A stretch of 64,000 bases of DNA. It comes from Amyloporia xantha (taxonomy: Eukaryota; Basidiomycota; Agaricomycetes; Polyporales; Adustoporiaceae). The DNA lies in the NCBI GenBank assembly GCA_036971615.1, contig JAYKKR010000001.1:1054001-1118000 (forward strand), in the 5' to 3' direction. The notes below the pieces were generated by a model. It was not told where the DNA came from. It saw only the letters and a program-made list of their open reading frames with translations, and did not search any database. A program made the position numbers and the translations under genes. Positions 49,364 through 60,429 of this stretch are shown in pieces. How positions within the stretch are numbered: the stretch's first letter is position 1; each line of letters starts with the position of its first letter.

Positions 49364-51420
49364 TCAGACGAGAGGTATATCTGCAGAAGGTGTTGTGTCT
49401 GCGGGCGTGGACGGCGCGCTCGGATCCTGTCGCTTCCGCTTCCAGAAACCTGCGTTTGGCCCTTTCATCACGAACGCCACCGTCCAGCGCGACAGCCCGC
49501 GGAGCGAGTCCGGCCGGTGGGTGGCAGCAGTTAAAATAGTCGATAAGGAAAGCACAAATGCCAATCTGTCCACAGATTTAGTGAGGGTTATTTAACTAGC
49601 TGGAACACCTACCGCTCAGCATAGCGCACGCCTCTGCTGCCGCTCCTCACCCAGCGCTCCGGTAGGCAAGCCCTGATTGCCCTCGGGAGCACGTACAGCG
49701 CAATCTCGGCGCGCCTGCGGCCCTGCTCGATCCAAATACTCCCGCCGCATACGAGGCTGCCCACGAAGGTGCATCCAAAGGGGCCGTCCCAGACATCGTG
49801 CGAGATCCACGGAAAGAGCCGCGCGAGGAGGAGCGTGCGCGTGAGGCACACGGCGAACCAGATGGAGGAGACGAAGGTGCTGAGGAACGACGCGCTGCGG
49901 AGGACGGAGAGGAGCGTGCGGAGGAGGCGCGGGGCTTGCAAGAGGCTGCGTGGGCGCGTGAGGACGATGGGGAGGAAGTGCACCTAAAAGGAAGGATCAG
50001 AAATAATACGACATCCAACTGACAGGTATAAATGCGCGGTTCGACACGGTCACGTACAGGAAGGTAGAGTAGGAAAGCCTCCGCAAAGGCTTCTGTGCCT
50101 CTGATCGCCGCATTCGCTGTGCAGCTTCCGCCAGTCACGCCGCCATGCACAAGCTCGCACGGGATGCCGCCGACGCCGCTCCTTCCAGGCACGCCCAGTA
50201 TTTTCCAGGCGGCGTCCGCTTCCTTTCCGCCGTATGCAGGTAGGATAGATGGATTGCCCCATTTCTCTGGGTATCCTAAGTCTCGTGATAGCGAAGAGAC
50301 GAGGTCGGGCTGAGTGGAATGGTGTCGCCTGTAAGACCACGCTCCAGAGCGCAGAGCACGCAGGGCACCCAGGACACGGCTGTCGATATTCGCAAGGGTC
50401 ATGATCCTGGTTATTTGATCCTTTAGATGCAGACAGGAGAATTGAGTGGGGATGAGAAGAGTCGCGTACCATTTATTATACGATCGGGGTAGCCTGGTAA
50501 ATATCATATATTTAGTGCATATTGGCGGCAAAGGACACAGCGTTGTACAACCTTTCAGGCTTGTAAAAGAAGCACCACATGATCCTAAATTGTCAGGTCA
50601 GATGCAGTTAAAATAGGAGAGGATGCGCATATTTGATAAACCTTGCACTGCTTGCCCAAAATACAAGAGCATCGAGCTTCATCCTCAGAGAACGCTTCCG
50701 CTTGTCTATCCGCTCTTTCTTCTGTTCATGACTGGAATCGGACTCTGTCGCCTCACAATACTTGCGGATGCCCATTTGTGTGAGAGAATCCATGGCCCGC
50801 ACAAGTAATAACAATGTCAGGTCCAGGGTAATCGAGGGCTTCTGACCCGCCCAGAGTCCTTCTCGGGAAGCGACATCAGATATCGGCAGCGTGAAAGGTA
50901 ACGCTATGTCCCGACGGGAGGAGACGGGATGACCTTCTCGCCTCGAGTGGAAGAGAGAGATGGCAAGGGAAGATGAAATGGCGTATGAAATGAAAGTCTT
51001 GTGGGAATCCTTCAATGAGGACAAGCACTTCCGCATCCTGGACTGTAAAGTTCCCTCATTTCCAAGGTTTGACCCGTCCTTTTCGTCTTGCGCGTGGTTC
51101 ACATCCTCCACATACTCCCACAAAGTCCGTATTGCGGCGCCGCCGCCTACACCAACCGTCATGGCGGACGCGAACCCAGACATGCCAAGCTCCCTCTTCA
51201 ATATCGTTTTCAGCCTCTTCAACACATTCCTGCGCGCCCTTGCTGAGGTGACAAATGGCAACAAAGCCGGACCCAACGCGAGTGAGAGTGAGAGCGCATA
51301 AGTCCGCAGCGCGATCTGTAGTGGGTGGTTGTCTGGGATCGAGTGCAGACAGTCCGCGACGACGTGCGGTATGGCAGATAGCCTTTTGACGGTTTCCCTC
51401 GCGCTGGAGGGGGAGGACAT
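49364..51420 (-). CDS. TMEM135-like multispanning membrane protein
   Basis: Exons 51420-50642, 50584-50552 (33 nt), 50493-50470 (24 nt), 50406-50058, 49983-49613 and 49565-49364 give 585 residues. The arrangement resembles the TMEM135/Tim17-like group: two halves, a junction reading FWASSARIMWCFFYKPERLP...YNKW, then HGGVTGGSC and several hydrophobic segments (FLSTFVSSIWFAVCLTRTLLL, DVWDGPFGCTFVGSLVCGGS, RWTVAFVMKGPN). TMEM135 is linked in animals to peroxisomal and mitochondrial dynamics; the role in fungi is not established. Two very small exons (33 and 24 nt) lie between the halves and would be missed by simple gene callers. It is transcribed in the same direction as, and downstream of, the dysferlin/peroxin-domain gene. 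Confidence 0.78.
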
Positions 51421-51708
51421 GGTGGAAAGGGCTGTAGCCCGGTCCCGAGTACTTACGGTAATGGGGACTTAGATGGCCTTCATGAGGCCATCAAATTAGG
51501 ATCTGTCAACTGATCGCGACCAGCGTGCAACAATCACATGCCAGCGGTCATGATCAATTTGACCCATATACGGGAGGTGCTTATGATCACCCAGAATGCA
51601 GATTGAAAGGGTTTGAAAAGATTAGCAGGCGCAGCGTAGATAGTAGCAACAGATACATGAGGGTATGTAATCATCACAACAAAAAATGAGAAAAAACATC
51701 GACTGCGG

Positions 51709-53252
51709 TCAGCTCTCAGCAAATTCTGCAGACTGACCAGCATCGGGATCTGCTAAACCGTCCACACGATGTCCGTAGCTCCAGAAATCAACCACATCTG
51801 TATCATCTGAGATGCCCATGCCATGCTTGAGTGCATCAACCAATCCAGCTGTGTCCAATATTTCGAGAAACTGCGCGCGAGAATCTGGAAATACAAACGA
51901 GTGAAGAATATCTGAGCCCTGCAACGGGATGTAGCCCAAGGTAATTAGGGTACGCAAATTTTACTAAAGCAGAACCAGCTTACGTGCGATTTAACGACGG
52001 CTGCAATATATTCTCTGGGTGCCTCCACCGTTTCCGCGCCAGTATCAGCGGCGAGTTGGTTACTTTGGGATGCGTCTGAAAGTGAAGGCGACGGCACGTC
52101 GTATTGCCGGGCTTTCACCTTGCCCTTGCTTTTCCTATCCGCTTCATCATCGCTTTCCAACCCATACTCCTCAGCAATCGGAGAGGATTGTCGTTCTTGT
52201 TCCTCGGATTCAAAGCCAAAGCCAAACCAGCTTTTCCACAGCTCCAGCTTCTTCCCATCGCGCCTAAGCCGCCTCAACGCAATATGGCACCTGTCCCAGT
52301 CGCCTTCGTCGCCTCGCCACACCTGCACCTCTCCCCACTCCTCGTCTTCTGCACTTGATACCACTGATGGCGGCCTTGTCGCGCCATTTTGTTCATGTGA
52401 GATCATCACCCCCGGGCGCATCCCTGTTCCAGCATCCTGCATCTCTCCCTCCTCTCTCTCTCCATCCACCTCCCTCCTGGCCCTCTCTGCATCCGGTCTT
52501 AAGTTGGACCCTTTCACCATCAGCCTCACCCACCGCCTCCTGCGCACCCACCCGCCTGCACTCAGTATACCGACTTCCGGCCGCCATTTAGCCGAGCGAA
52601 AGGACCACGCATACTCGAAACCATCGTGCTGCACTTGACCATCGCCGCGCATGTCGATCATCCACGTGCGTGAGACCCAGCGCCAGGTGCCGTCGGGAAG
52701 GGGGTACGAGTCGAGTGAGACAGCTGGCTGGGCGCGCCACGCGCGGCGAGATGCCTTCGATGTGGGGAGGGTATAGGGCGGGGGATCGAGGGGAAGGAGC
52801 GATGCGGGGGAGTAGTTGGGTGTAGAGAAGAAGGTCGCGCTGGTAAACACGGAGGTTAGGTGCTCGGACAGCAACGTCATATAGGCTGGATGTACGAACC
52901 CTCTTTGGTTCTCATAAATGATTGCCCACCTGTACACAGGAGCGTCCGTGTCCTGGTCGTCCGGAAGCTGGCTCAGCAGCCGGTCATTCAGCTGCACCAC
53001 TCCAGGGTCGGCAGTCATATATTCCATAGTAGGTAGGAAGTCATGATTTTGAGTAGCATCATGTTCGCGTCTCTCTGAATTCCGCACATCCTTGTGCTTC
53101 ACCTTCCCAGAGCGGCGGAAAGACGGCAAGAACTTGCTCCTTCGCGAGACGTACGCTTGTGCTTCCCGTAATGTTGCAGGGTCATCCTGCACCAGAGGCG
53201 GCGGAGATTTGTACGAATACGTCCGCGAGGGACCTGCAGAGGAAGGAGACAT
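51709..53252 (-). CDS. Dysferlin (DysF)/peroxin-domain protein
   Basis: Exons 53252-51984 and 51918-51709 give 492 residues. A DysF-N-like motif RWAIIYENQRG (109-118) is followed by a proline-rich segment, DGTWRWVSRTWMIDM, and a DysF-C-like GFEYAWSF...WVRRRRWVRLM (about 211-245). This pair is shared by dysferlins and by fungal peroxins such as Pex30/Pex31/Pex32 and Pex23 relatives, which shape ER-peroxisome contacts. The rest is acidic and Ser-rich with a C-terminal helical piece (SFVFPDSRAQFLEIL). No clear membrane helix is seen, unlike the Pex30 group, so its place in that group is uncertain. It is divergent from HSC20 with 149 bp between start codons. Confidence 0.75.
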
Positions 53253-53401
53253 GGAGGGTATGGGCGTGGGTACGGGTATAAATGAACGATGGAGTACTCA
53301 GTCTACTAGTACTTAGACTCTGGACTGAATTGAAACACAGGACAAGGTTAGGGTCAGAACCCACTTGAAGAGGTCGATCACATGACGTCATTTAGACCGC
53401 C
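53253..53401. promoter_or_regulatory. Short bidirectional promoter DysF gene/HSC20
   Basis: Only 149 bp separate the two start codons, so both genes share one regulatory stretch. A TATAAAT-like sequence at about 53278-53284 lies close to the DysF start. No other motif stands out. Confidence 0.45.
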
Positions 53402-54305
53402 ATGTTGCGTCGTTCCCTCACCGCTGCCCTGCCCAGGCTGTCGGCTGCAGCACCTCGTTCGCTCAGTGGATGCACAACAAGGAACACCCACAGACATATA
53501 CACACACTACCATCTGCTACACTTGTAGCTTCTAGACGACACTTGAGCACATCGTCTGCTGCACGCGCTACATGCCCACAATGTTCCTCGCCGCTTCCTA
53601 CCCCACTCCCTGTCTGCACGAAATGCTTCTACATATCCAATATCCCCAAGGAGATGTCATATCATGAGATGCTTGGCACGCCATACGAGCCCAATCCGTT
53701 CGTCGTGAACAATCTCGAGCTCAAGCGGAATTTCCGCGACCTGCAATCTGTCATCCACCCGGATCGGTGGGTCGGCAAGAGTTCCGTATGTGTTCAAAAT
53801 AATGCCTTAGTTTCCTTGTGCTCACAGAGACGCTTGAAACGTTGATCTCATCAGGAGCAACAAGAAGCGGCCGCGGTCATGTCTGCGCGCATAAACGAGG
53901 GCTTGCATCGCCTGTCCGACCCCCTTCGCCGCGTAGAGTACATCCTCGATCGCGAAGGCCTTGGTGGGGAGGAAACGGACAAGCTTGAGGATCCGGAGCT
54001 GCTGATGGAAATACTGGAGATGCGAGAGCAAGTTGAGGGCGCCGAGTCGCGTGAGGAGGTTGACCAGGTCCAGGCACAGAATACTGGTATGTGGATTGAT
54101 ATGTTTTATTCAGAAAACCGCGGGGCTGAGAATTTAACTTGTTTTATGATATACAGAGAGACTAGAAGAGACGATCAAGGAGATCGAGAGACTTGTAGGA
54201 GCAAAGGACTGGCCGGCGGTCAAGGTCGCTGCTGTAAAGCTGAAGTATCTCCAGGGCATCGAGCATGCAGCGGCGGCATGGCCGAACGTGTTCAGTGACC
54301 ATTGA
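53402..54305 (+). CDS. Mitochondrial Fe-S cluster co-chaperone HSC20/Jac1 (HscB-like J protein)
   Basis: Exons 53402-53785, 53855-54086 and 54157-54305 give 254 residues. The J-protein delivers the iron-sulfur scaffold to the mitochondrial Hsp70 for cluster transfer. Features: an Arg/Ser/Thr-rich N-terminus consistent with a mitochondrial presequence; two CxxC pairs (Cys58/Cys61 and Cys72/Cys75, CPQC and CTKC); the J domain starting SYHEMLG with the HPD motif at 119-121 (VIHPDRW); and a C-terminal HSCB helical bundle (LEETIKEIERLVGAKDWPAV) that binds the scaffold. The two CxxC pairs resemble the zinc-binding N-domain of animal HSC20 and are absent from S. cerevisiae Jac1. Confidence 0.93.
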
Positions 54306-54692
54306 TTCCGAGTCATGGGATTTCACCTTTGTAAATTCCTACATGAATCACAGATCTACTACTCTAGCTGATTGATAAATGAATGCACAGCATGTGCTTG
54401 GACCATAATATTATGTTCAGTGAGTTGAGGACTATGGTTATTTTCTCAACTAGTAGCCCCCTCCACGGTGGGTACCAAAGGACGGTCGTCGGCTAGGACG
54501 ACTGACAGATACACCCGACTCGATTGGGTGCGCGTTAAAGCCTGACGGGCATGTAGCAGTGGAAATAGCACCGAGACACGCATGCATATAAGATTCCGGT
54601 AAAAATCCCAGCTATGTGTGCAGAGTCTCGATGATAATTGTGTGAGTGATTGCGCACCTGCAGCTGGTGAGTATATGCGTCGAGCGCAATGG
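54306..54692. other. Intergenic, HSC20 3' flank
   Basis: A stretch of 387 bp between the HSC20 stop and the inverted-repeat element. AT-rich sequence near the start probably holds the 3' UTR and terminator. No gene is visible. Confidence 0.5.
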
Positions 54693-55294
54693 ATCCGGAT
54701 TAGTGTTGCGTATGAAACTAATTGGCTGTTTAAAACGGTATGTAAGTAAGTCCTGGTTTTATGTTAGTTATATACAGGTGTTTTTTACGTTTTAAACACA
54801 CGTCACGTGCTATTTCTCTGCCTGCGGCGCAAAGGGCTGTGGAGACGCACTGGGTGGACCATAGGTTTCAGAATGCCTTGGAACATACAAAGTTGTGCTC
54901 TGAGCCGGTATTAGAGGAAGAAATGTGAATTTGAGTGAGTTATTGCCAAGATTCGAGACACGATCGTCGAGATCTCACACACTTCGGCATCTGCCGGATG
55001 CGCATCGTGCCAATGTCCAGGATAGCAGAACTTTAGGCATAGAGGTATTCCAAGGCGCATTGCATCCTCCAAGATTGTGAACATATCTAAACCAATTGCC
55101 TATTTCAGTGCGGTGGGCCTCTATCTATGCATAGAGTCGCTGCTTCACGGGAAGCGTCACGTGTCCTGACTTAATGACATTATATACATGAATAGTTTTG
55201 GCCCGTGTTTTTTACTTGTAAAAAACATGTTTTAAACATGTAAGATACATCCATGTTTCTTACGTCGAGTTGTATACGCGACACTAATCCGGAT
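54693..55294. mobile_element. Inverted-repeat-bounded insertion, about 600 bp, non-coding
   Basis: The ends match as inverted repeats: from 54693 ATCCGGATTAGTGT, and the same sequence in reverse complement ending at 55294. Similarity continues inward to about 25 bp (22 of 25 outside the palindromic AT). Inner parts of both arms share the words GTTTAAAAC and TGTTTTTTAC, and CGTCACGTG occurs once toward each side. The interior has no open frame resembling a transposase. I cannot see a clear target-site duplication, partly because the end ATCCGGAT is itself palindromic. A MITE or solo-type remnant is the best reading. Confidence 0.6.
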
Positions 55295-55643
55295 GAGTAC
55301 TGAGTGACGAAAGTGGGGGTCACGGGAAATGCCGCCCCGCTGAGCGGCAAATTGCACCCGTCATGAGCGTCGCGTCTGAAGTTGCTCATCGTCGTTCGCT
55401 CGACGTGCTCTCTCACTCTTCCTCATCGTGCATTCGAACGGTGTTCATCGCTACACACAGCAAGCAGATCAGCTAGAAGCATTGACGACAGGACCAGGGA
55501 GCGGCAGGGTGCTATGTATGTCATGTCATGCCGAACGATCTTCCGAGGAAACCATACTTATTACAGCTGATGCCCACCCGCTAGAGCCTTGTTCGATACA
55601 TATGCGCCTTGCGTTCCTCCTCCGTCCCAGGCGTCGCCTCCTC
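55295..55643. other. Helicase promoter/leader region
   Basis: A stretch of 349 bp between the inverted-repeat element and the chosen helicase ATG. The frame is open further upstream, with earlier in-frame ATGs such as the one at about 55602, so the true start could lie before 55644. The insertion therefore sits within about 350 bp of the coding start. Confidence 0.45.
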
Positions 55644-58600
55644 ATGCAACTGGATTCTCCTCGCAATCATTCTCCTTCCCCGTCGTCGTCCCTAAAGCGC
55701 CCCTTCTCGCACACACCTGCAGCCTCTTCCCCGCCGTCTTCCCCGCCGTCTTCCCACCCTCACGCCCCATCTGATCTCGACTACCAGCGCCCAGGGAAGA
55801 TCCCAAAATTAGAAGGTACTACTCCCTCCTCTTCTGAAGTGTCGGTACCGTCGTCTTCCGCCATGCCTCCGCCAACCTCGCATGCCCGCCGTACATCTGG
55901 CCCTGGCTCATCCCTTCTATCGCGCATGCCTCCGCTGGGCCCGTCAAAGTCGTCTGGCGGCAGCGGCCGAGGCCGAAGAGGAGCCGCAGCGAATGCGGCC
56001 AGGGCAGTCAAGGCGACACTCCCTGAGCCTGTGCACGATCCAGATTATGTCTACAAGACATATCGCAAGAAACCGCTCAAGCCACAATGGGAAGAAAACC
56101 CTAAATCACCGCTGGCAAATTTTACCAATCAGCGCCTCAAGCAGCAGCCGACATATGAGTGCGTCCAAGGCATCGCGGCAAATGGGAAGACGGTCTGGAG
56201 GTGTGTCGTGAGCTAATTAGACCCCAGAACGCTGCTAAGCATCGCTACAGAACAACGGTGAGAATACAAGGCGATGGTATTGATTTGACTGCGCATGGGG
56301 ACCATCCTACTAGGCGCGACTCGGAGAAGCTAGCAGCGTTGTGTGCGATGTATCAGCTCGATGGACTTGGTGTAGTGCGTTTTTATCCCTATCTTCTTCG
56401 ATCACGGCTTTGGATATTCCCGAGAGATTCAGCATCCTATGTTGTTACTCAGCGACTTTGGGGTGTTGTTTAAGCGGATCTTCAGAAGAGGTAAATGCAA
56501 CTGAGCGCATGTGCAGGCATACATCTCCTGTTACAGTGCAAATGGAGTGCAATGCCCCACTTTTAGTCGTCTGAGTTGACAGGATGTATGCGCTGTCGGG
56601 AATTTTCCTAGCCACAATTGGCACGTCTTACTCACACAATCTCCTATTCTAGTTTGACCATAACCAACCGAAACCAAAAGCGAAGAAGGCCGACCTGATT
56701 GAGGAGTTCTCACCGACACAAGTTACACTATCCGATGATAGCGTGGTTGATTACGAACGTGCACGACACTTCATGGACTATTACTGCAGACGATTTGGAT
56801 TTGGAAAGCCGGAGGTTTCTTACACGAATCTCGTTCCCCGAGGTTCCGCCTCAGCCTGGCAGGCGGACATGACCGTTGGAGGACGGCGTATTGGCTTCGG
56901 GAAGGGCGCGAACAAGAAAACGGCGATGATGAGCTGCTATGTGGACGTTACGCAGTATCTGGAGCAGTGCGACCCTAACGTGTGGAAGGAGTTCCTTCAG
57001 GACGCACGCACAGGGCGAGATTTAGGCATGGCGCCACGGGTGCTACTCCAGATCGACGAGGCACTACAGGATAGGGTGGAGGACCTATGCGTCGACATCA
57101 AAAAGAGTATGCTTTATAAGAACCGTCCAAGGACGGGCGCGTCACACGGCGGTACGACAGGCTCACGAGTGCCTACGGGACCAAGACGGCCAGATAGGCG
57201 GCCAGTAGGCCCAGCGTATTGGGAGACGAAGTCGCGCCAATTGAAGGAGCGGCACGATGCGTACCTCACGGACCCGCGGATGGCTAAGATGCGCGAGCAG
57301 CGGGCTGGCTTACCTGTGTACACCAAGTCGGAGGAGCTGCTGCAACATATACGGGAGAACGACGTGACGATATGCATGGCGGCGACAGGGTCGGGTAAGA
57401 CGACTCAGATTCCACAATTGATACTCGATGAGATGATCGAGAAGGGCGAGGGGGCGAAGTGCAATATCGTTTGCACACAACCGAGGCGTATTGCTGCTAT
57501 CAGTGTGGCTGATCGCGTGGCGAAGGAAAGAGGAGAAGTTGCTGGGAGGAACTCGTCCGTCGGTTATCAGGTCCGCTTCGAGTCCAACCTCCCTGAGGAG
57601 CATGGTTCCATCACCTTCTGCACTACGGGTATCTTCCTCAAGCGAATGCAGTCTGCGTTACAGTCAGACGGTTCGCTTGGCCGAAGCCTAGACGACGTGA
57701 CACATATAGTCGTCGACGAGGTGCACGAACGCGACGTCGACACGGACCTACTACTTGTTGTGCTCAAGCGGCTGCTTGCGGACCGCAAGGCGCGCAACAT
57801 ACCAATCAAGGTCGTGCTCATGAGTGCGACGATCAACCCAACGCTCTTCCAGACTTACTTCCCCGACGACATGGGTCGCCCCGCGGATGTCATTGAGATC
57901 CCTGGGCGCGCGTTCCCCGTGGAAAAGAAGTACCTGGATGACTTTGCGAATAGGCTAGTGGCGGCTCCGGGCACGTCGTGGGTGTTCCAGGAGGACTCCG
58001 TACAGAAGTATTTGAGGCATCAAATGGGTGACGCTGCCCCTGTCCCACCGCTGCGCAGCAACCGGATTCGAGGAAATGATTCATCAGCTACGACCACGTC
58101 GGCGGAGCCCTCCAAAGATGACGAGCTCGATATGCCCATCCCCCTTGTAGCGCTGACAATCGCGCATGTTATCAGTAAATCGGACGATGGACACGTCCTG
58201 GTATTCTTGCCTGGATGGGATGACATCATGGCCGTTCAGAAATCTCTCACTGTTGACTCGCGGTCGCTCCTTGGCCTGGATTTCCGAGATCAGAGCCGTT
58301 TCAGCATTCACCTCCTCCACTCCAGTGTCCCCGTCAAAGACCAACAAGCGATTTTTGAGCCTCCGCCCGCGGGTGTACGACGGATTATCCTCGCCACGAA
58401 CGTTGCAGAAACATCTGTCACCATCCCAGATGTCGTATACGTCGTCGACACTGCCAGGGTCAAGGAGCAGCGTTATGATCCGGAACGTCACATCTCTTCA
58501 CTTGTCTCTGCATGGGTCGGCTTGTCGAACTTGAACCAACGTGCAGGACGTGCAGGACGGCATAGACCAGGCGAGTACTACGGTATCTTAAGCCGGAGGT

Positions 58601-60134
58601 TCGCGGATGGTTTGCATCCACATCAGACTGTGGAAATGAAGCGTGTGGACTTGAGTAATGTCGTTATGCACGTAAAGGCGCTGAACTTCCCGGGCATGAC
58701 CGTCGAAGAGGTCCTCGCTGAGACTATCGAGCCTCCCGCCCATGAGCGGGTGGTAGCGGCTATGAACGCGCTGCAGATGGTCGGTGCCCTTGACCAGGAG
58801 AACAACCTAACTTCACTAGGTCGTGTGCTCCTCCAAATTCCGGTCGACGTGCAAATGGGTAGACTCGTTCTCTACGGCAGTTTCTTCGGCTGCCTCGATC
58901 AGGCGCTGACCCTCGCGGCGATTCTGACCAACCGAGACCCTTTCGTTGCTCCTATGCACCTCAAAACTGAAGCAGCAGCCCAGAAGAATTCGTTCACACC
59001 CGAAGAGTTCCGCTCCGATGCACTGGCAATCCTAAATGCCTATAATGAGTGGTGGGATTTGCAGAAGAGAGGCATGTATGTTCAAGCAAACAGATTCTGT
59101 GTCGACAGCTTCCTTGCCAAGCCAACGCTTCTTATGATCCAGAAAATCAAAGAGCATCTGCTGCAGTCCTTGTACTCCGTGGGTGTCATTGAGATATCAG
59201 CAGGTGGCCGGGCCATGGCGACCGGGGGTTATACACGAGGGGAAGTGCCAGCGGAGTTGAATCGCAATGGGGATTCGAAGCCATTGATTGCTGCTCTCAT
59301 TGCGATCGCCACGCAACCCAAGTTTGCCATTCGAACTGGAGAGAAAAGTTACCGGACAGCCCAGGATAAGGTAGTGTTCATCCAAGTCCATGCAGAGCCA
59401 AACTGATCCTCGTCTTCAACTCTTAGGTGGTCTTCATCCATCCGTCCAGTGTAAACCATCGCAAGAGAGAGTTCTCCCATCAAGACCCTAACTCTGCAGT
59501 CACAGAAAAGCAGATCATTTCTTTCGCAGAGAAGCGTCAAAATGTCTCCATGGGCTCTTCACATGCCCAAAAATTCTTGGTGACAACCTCCAAGTTGGAT
59601 CCGCTGACGTACATCCTCTTCGGAGCGTATAAAATTGAAGTGACAGCGAGAGGGCTCGAGTGCGATGGATGGCTTCCCATCGTCTGTCCAGGCAGGAACG
59701 ATGCATTGGACGATGTGGAGCGGCTCAAGACTTTGATGGAGGCGTGCATGCTCCGTGTGTTTGAGGGTATCATCGTGGGCAGGTCCAAATCAGGCATGCG
59801 CCGGGCGCCCGCGCGCATTGACGACAAGGAAGAGGAGTCTGGGGACGACGAAGGTGTCAGCGAGGATCGCTCACTGACAGACACAGAAATCCAGGAATTG
59901 GACCTGATGGCCCGCGATATTGTGAAGGTCTTGAACAGCTACAGCACATATCGTGTAGCCATGCAGTCGCAGCACGGCTCGAGACCTGCCACACCAATGG
60001 ATTCCCCGTCGTTTGCATCCCATCACCTGCCTTCTCTGAGCGGCGTACGATCTGGCTACTCAACTCCACACAGCATGGGCTCAGCATTTAGCACTAGGCC
60101 AAACACGCCGAGTCGACTGTCGCGAAGATTCTGA
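55644..60134 (+). CDS. DExH-box RNA helicase with N-terminal dsRNA-binding-like region
   Basis: Exons 55644-56200, 56251-56374, 56653-59370 and 59427-60134 give 1368 residues. The N-terminus (about 1-150) is Ser/Pro-rich and disordered, followed by a region conserved in DHX29/DHX36/DHX57-type helicases and a dsRNA-binding-like fold (about 260-330). The helicase core has Walker A GSGKT (473-477), DEVH (582-585), SAT (LMSATINPT) and QRAGRAGR, then winged-helix, ratchet and OB-fold parts (DPLTYILFGAYKIEV). It probably remodels RNA or RNP structures in translation or decay. The intron at 56375-56652 is unusually long (278 nt), and the one at 59371-59426 is flanked by direct repeats; if retained, it ends the protein early after VHAEPN. 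Confidence 0.93.
59369..59440 (+). repeat. Direct repeats at both splice sites of the last helicase intron
   Basis: The 16-nt sequence AGGTAGTGTTCATCCA at the donor (59369-59384) recurs as AGGTGGTCTTCATCCA at the acceptor (59425-59440), 14 of 16 identical and 56 nt apart, exactly the intron length. Translated, the intron start reads VVFIQ and the following exon VVFIH. Each copy contains the AGGT needed to serve as a donor or an acceptor junction. Confidence 0.75.
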
Positions 60135-60429
60135 TTCTCCTGCCATGATTCATGGTGTTTGTTAGAATATTGGTTGCCACTACTTTATTTCTGTAGATTG
60201 TATGGTCGTATTTCCTCCTCGGAGCACATAATTGCATGATTTTCCCCCTCTCATTGGTGAACCTGTCACATCGCGAATGAGCGCGTCGGACGCGTGACGG
60301 CACGCGCCTTAGACGCGCGGGGTGCCGCCTTCTCTGGACCGTGACTTTCCCCACACACATACGCAGAGCTGCTGTCGTTTCTTTCCCCAGTCCTCATTGA
60401 ACCTTTATTCTCTACGTTCGGTTACAAAC
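60135..60429. other. Intergenic helicase to AGTRAP-like gene
   Basis: A stretch of 295 bp holding the 3' UTR of the helicase and the promoter of the next gene. No motif of note is visible apart from AT-rich 3' sequence. Confidence 0.45.
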
